NCBI RefSeq assembly: GCF_039534915.1
Contig: NZ_BAAAWE010000001.1
Coordinates: 6,014,001 to 6,078,000 of the forward strand
DNA from: Streptomyces roseofulvus
GTDB lineage: Bacteria; Actinomycetota; Actinomycetes; Streptomycetales; Streptomycetaceae
Direction: 5' to 3'
Length of the DNA: 64,000 nt
Of the stretch, positions 62,341 through 64,000 are shown piece after piece. A program made the translations under genes and the position numbers. Each line of letters opens with the position of its first letter. Position 1 is the first letter of the stretch. The notes beneath the pieces were generated by a model. It did not search any database, had not been told where the DNA came from, and was given only the letters and a program-made list of their open reading frames with translations.

Positions 62341-64000
62341 GTGTCCAAACTGACCGACGTGCCCAAACGGATCCTGATCGGGCGGGCCCTGCGCAGCGAC
62401 AAGCTCGGGGAGACCCTGCTCTCCAAGCGGATCGCCCTCCCCGTCTTCGCCTCCGACCCCCTCTCGTCGGTGGCGTACGCACCGGGCGAGGTCCTCCTCG
62501 TCCTCTCCGCCGCCGGTCTGTCGGCCTACCACTTCAGCCCGTGGATCGCGCTGGCCGTGGTCGTCCTCATGTTCACGGTCGTCGCCTCGTACCGGCAGAA
62601 CGTGCACGCGTACCCGAGCGGCGGCGGCGACTACGAGGTGGCCACCACCAACCTCGGTCCGAAGGCCGGACTCACCGTCGCGAGCGCCCTGCTCGTCGAC
62701 TACGTCCTCACCGTCGCCGTCTCGATCTCCTCCGGCATCGAGAACCTCGGTTCCGCGATCCCCTTCGTCGTCGAGCACAAGGTCGCCTGCGCCGTCGGCG
62801 TCATCGTCCTCCTCACCGTGATGAACCTCCGCGGCGTGAAGGAGTCCGGCAGCCTCTTCGCCATCCCGACGTACGTCTTCGTCTTCGGCGTCTTCTGCAT
62901 GATCGCCTGGGGCGCCTGGCGCGGACTCGTCCTCGACGACACCATGCAGGCCCCCACCGCCGGCTTCGAGATCAAGCCCGAGCACGAGGGGCTCGCCGGC
63001 TTCGCCCTGATCTTCCTGCTGCTGCGCGCCTTCTCCTCCGGCTGTGCCGCCCTCACCGGCGTCGAGGCCATCTCCAACGGCGTCCCCGCCTTCCGCAAGC
63101 CGAAGTCGAAGAACGCCGCCACCACCCTCGCGCTCATGGGCGGCCTCGCCGTCACCATGTTCTGCGGCATCATCTTCCTCGCCCAGGCGACCGACGTCCG
63201 GATGGCCGAGAAGCCCGCCGAGGACCTGCTCGTCAACGGCGTCCCCGTCGGCGAGAGCTACGTCCAGGACCCGGTGATCTCCCAGGTCGCCGCGGCCGTC
63301 TTCGGCGACGGCACGTTCTTCTTCGTGCTGCTCGCCGCCGCCACCGCGCTCGTCCTCTTCCTGGCCGCCAACACGGCGTACAACGGCTTCCCGCTCCTCG
63401 GCTCGATCCTCGCCCAGGACCGCTACCTGCCGCGCCAGCTGCACACCCGCGGCGACCGCCTCGCCTTCTCCAACGGCATCGTGCTCCTCGCCGGCGCCGC
63501 CGCCCTCCTCGTCTGGATCTACGGCGCGGACTCCACCCGCCTCATCCAGCTCTACATCGTCGGCGTCTTCGTCTCCTTCACGCTCAGCCAGATCGGCATG
63601 GTCCGGCACTGGAACCGGCACCTGACCACCGAGCGGGACCCGGCCAAGCGCCGCCACATGATCCGCTCCCGCGCGATCAACGCCTTCGGCGGCTTCTTCA
63701 CCGGCCTCGTCCTCGTCGTCGTCCTCGCCACCAAGTTCACCCACGGTGCCTGGGTCGCCCTCCTCGGCATGGTGATCTTCTACGTGACGATGACCGCGAT
63801 CCGCCGCCACTACGACTCCGTCGCCGAGGAGATCGCCGCCGCCGAGCAGCGCCCCGACGAGTACGTGCGCCCCTCCCGGGTCCGCTCGATCGTCCTCGTC
63901 TCCAAGCTCCACAAGCCCACCCTCCGGGCCCTCGCCTACGCGAAGCTGCTCCACGCCAACGAGCTGGAGGCGCTGACCGTCAACGTCGACCCGGCGGAGA
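62341..64000 (+). CDS. KimA-like potassium transporter, APC superfamily (partial, 3' end outside window)
   Basis: About 553 residues lie in the window. GTG 62341 begins SKLTDVPKRILIGRALRSDKL, and then LALPVFASDPLSSVAYAPGE matches the start of KUP/KimA-type APC transporters. Around ten to twelve membrane spans follow, with GGGDYEVATTNLG and RAFSSGCAALTGVEAISNGVPAFRKPKSKNAATTL as the most conserved parts. A soluble C-terminal domain starts near residue 500 (SRVRSIVLVSKLHKPTLRAL, a USP-like fold). KimA of Bacillus is a proton-coupled high-affinity K+ importer controlled by c-di-AMP. No c-di-AMP riboswitch was seen in the 235-base upstream gap here. Confidence 0.85.
   Translation, partial: MSKLTDVPKRILIGRALRSDKLGETLLSKRIALPVFASDPLSSVAYAPGEVLLVLSAAGLSAYHFSPWIALAVVVLMFTVVASYRQNVHAYPSGGGDYEVATTNLGPKAGLTVASALLVDYVLTVAVSISSGIENLGSAIPFVVEHKVACAVGVIVLLTVMNLRGVKESGSLFAIPTYVFVFGVFCMIAWGAWRGLVLDDTMQAPTAGFEIKPEHEGLAGFALIFLLLRAFSSGCAALTGVEAISNGVPAFRKPKSKNAATTLALMGGLAVTMFCGIIFLAQATDVRMAEKPAEDLLVNGVPVGESYVQDPVISQVAAAVFGDGTFFFVLLAAATALVLFLAANTAYNGFPLLGSILAQDRYLPRQLHTRGDRLAFSNGIVLLAGAAALLVWIYGADSTRLIQLYIVGVFVSFTLSQIGMVRHWNRHLTTERDPAKRRHMIRSRAINAFGGFFTGLVLVVVLATKFTHGAWVALLGMVIFYVTMTAIRRHYDSVAEEIAAAEQRPDEYVRPSRVRSIVLVSKLHKPTLRALAYAKLLHANELEALTVNVDPAE

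Overview
The window is a high-GC actinobacterial chromosome segment, almost certainly Streptomyces. The reasons are the very high GC content, frequent GTG/TTG starts, a developmental cell-division regulator (SepH), an AfsR/SARP regulator, a cutRS two-component pair, an HPr gene beside a GntR regulator, an actinobacterial parC and a c-di-AMP (ydaO) riboswitch ahead of a cell-wall hydrolase. The order HPr, Pat-type acetyltransferase, cutRS, dut, kdpDE, trkA matches the conserved core of Streptomyces chromosomes as I remember it from S. coelicolor. No search was run.

Layout. 1-3.5 kb: a CitAB/DcuSR-type two-component pair (response regulator cut by the window edge) and a CobW-family GTPase, separated by an odd G-rich tract. 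3.5-5.8 kb: a flavin monooxygenase divergent from a TetR repressor, with two perfect 15-bp operators between them. 5.8-12.4 kb: parC, a catalytic/non-catalytic pair of M16 peptidases, and an M23 peptidase under a c-di-AMP riboswitch. 12.5-19.3 kb: GntR regulator, HPr, a GNAT/acyl-CoA-synthetase fusion (PatA type), a DUF5998 protein, a phosphodiesterase and thymidine kinase (tdk).

19.3-34.1 kb is the accessory part and the main discovery. About 14.6 kb lie between the real 3' end of tdk and a second, frameshifted copy of that same roughly 150-bp 3' end. The segment carries a compact biosynthetic cluster. One operon runs leftward: a PLP-dependent beta-replacement/elimination-type enzyme, four ATP-grasp ligases of different subtypes and an MFS exporter. 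A second operon runs rightward: a stand-alone adenylation-carrier (A-T) protein, a type II thioesterase and a cytochrome P450. A pathway SARP regulator is broken by an in-frame TGA. The A-T/TE/P450 trio looks like the cassettes that make free beta-hydroxy amino acids (nikkomycin, novobiocin). The A-domain code I read, DSAAIAEVWK, resembles histidine codes. There is no condensation domain, so amide bonds are presumably made by the ATP-grasp enzymes, giving a small non-ribosomal oligopeptide. I cannot match this gene set to a described pathway. A Cof-type HAD phosphatase and a decayed reading frame fill the right end of the insert.

34-64 kb returns to conserved chromosome: a YfhO membrane protein, a family 2 glycosyltransferase and a polysialyltransferase-like protein (surface glycan), a VOC protein, a sulfurtransferase, SepH, a lactone oxidase and MFS pair, ferrochelatase, an inositol monophosphatase-family enzyme, cutRS, DUF4193, DUF3093, a hotdog thioesterase, dut, DUF3710 and an ABC ATPase. 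The right end is a potassium-related group: KdpDE, an OB-fold protein, DUF3159, two TrkA subunits and, divergent and cut by the window edge, a KimA-like APC potassium transporter. I saw no tRNA, rRNA, CRISPR array, transposase or integrase.
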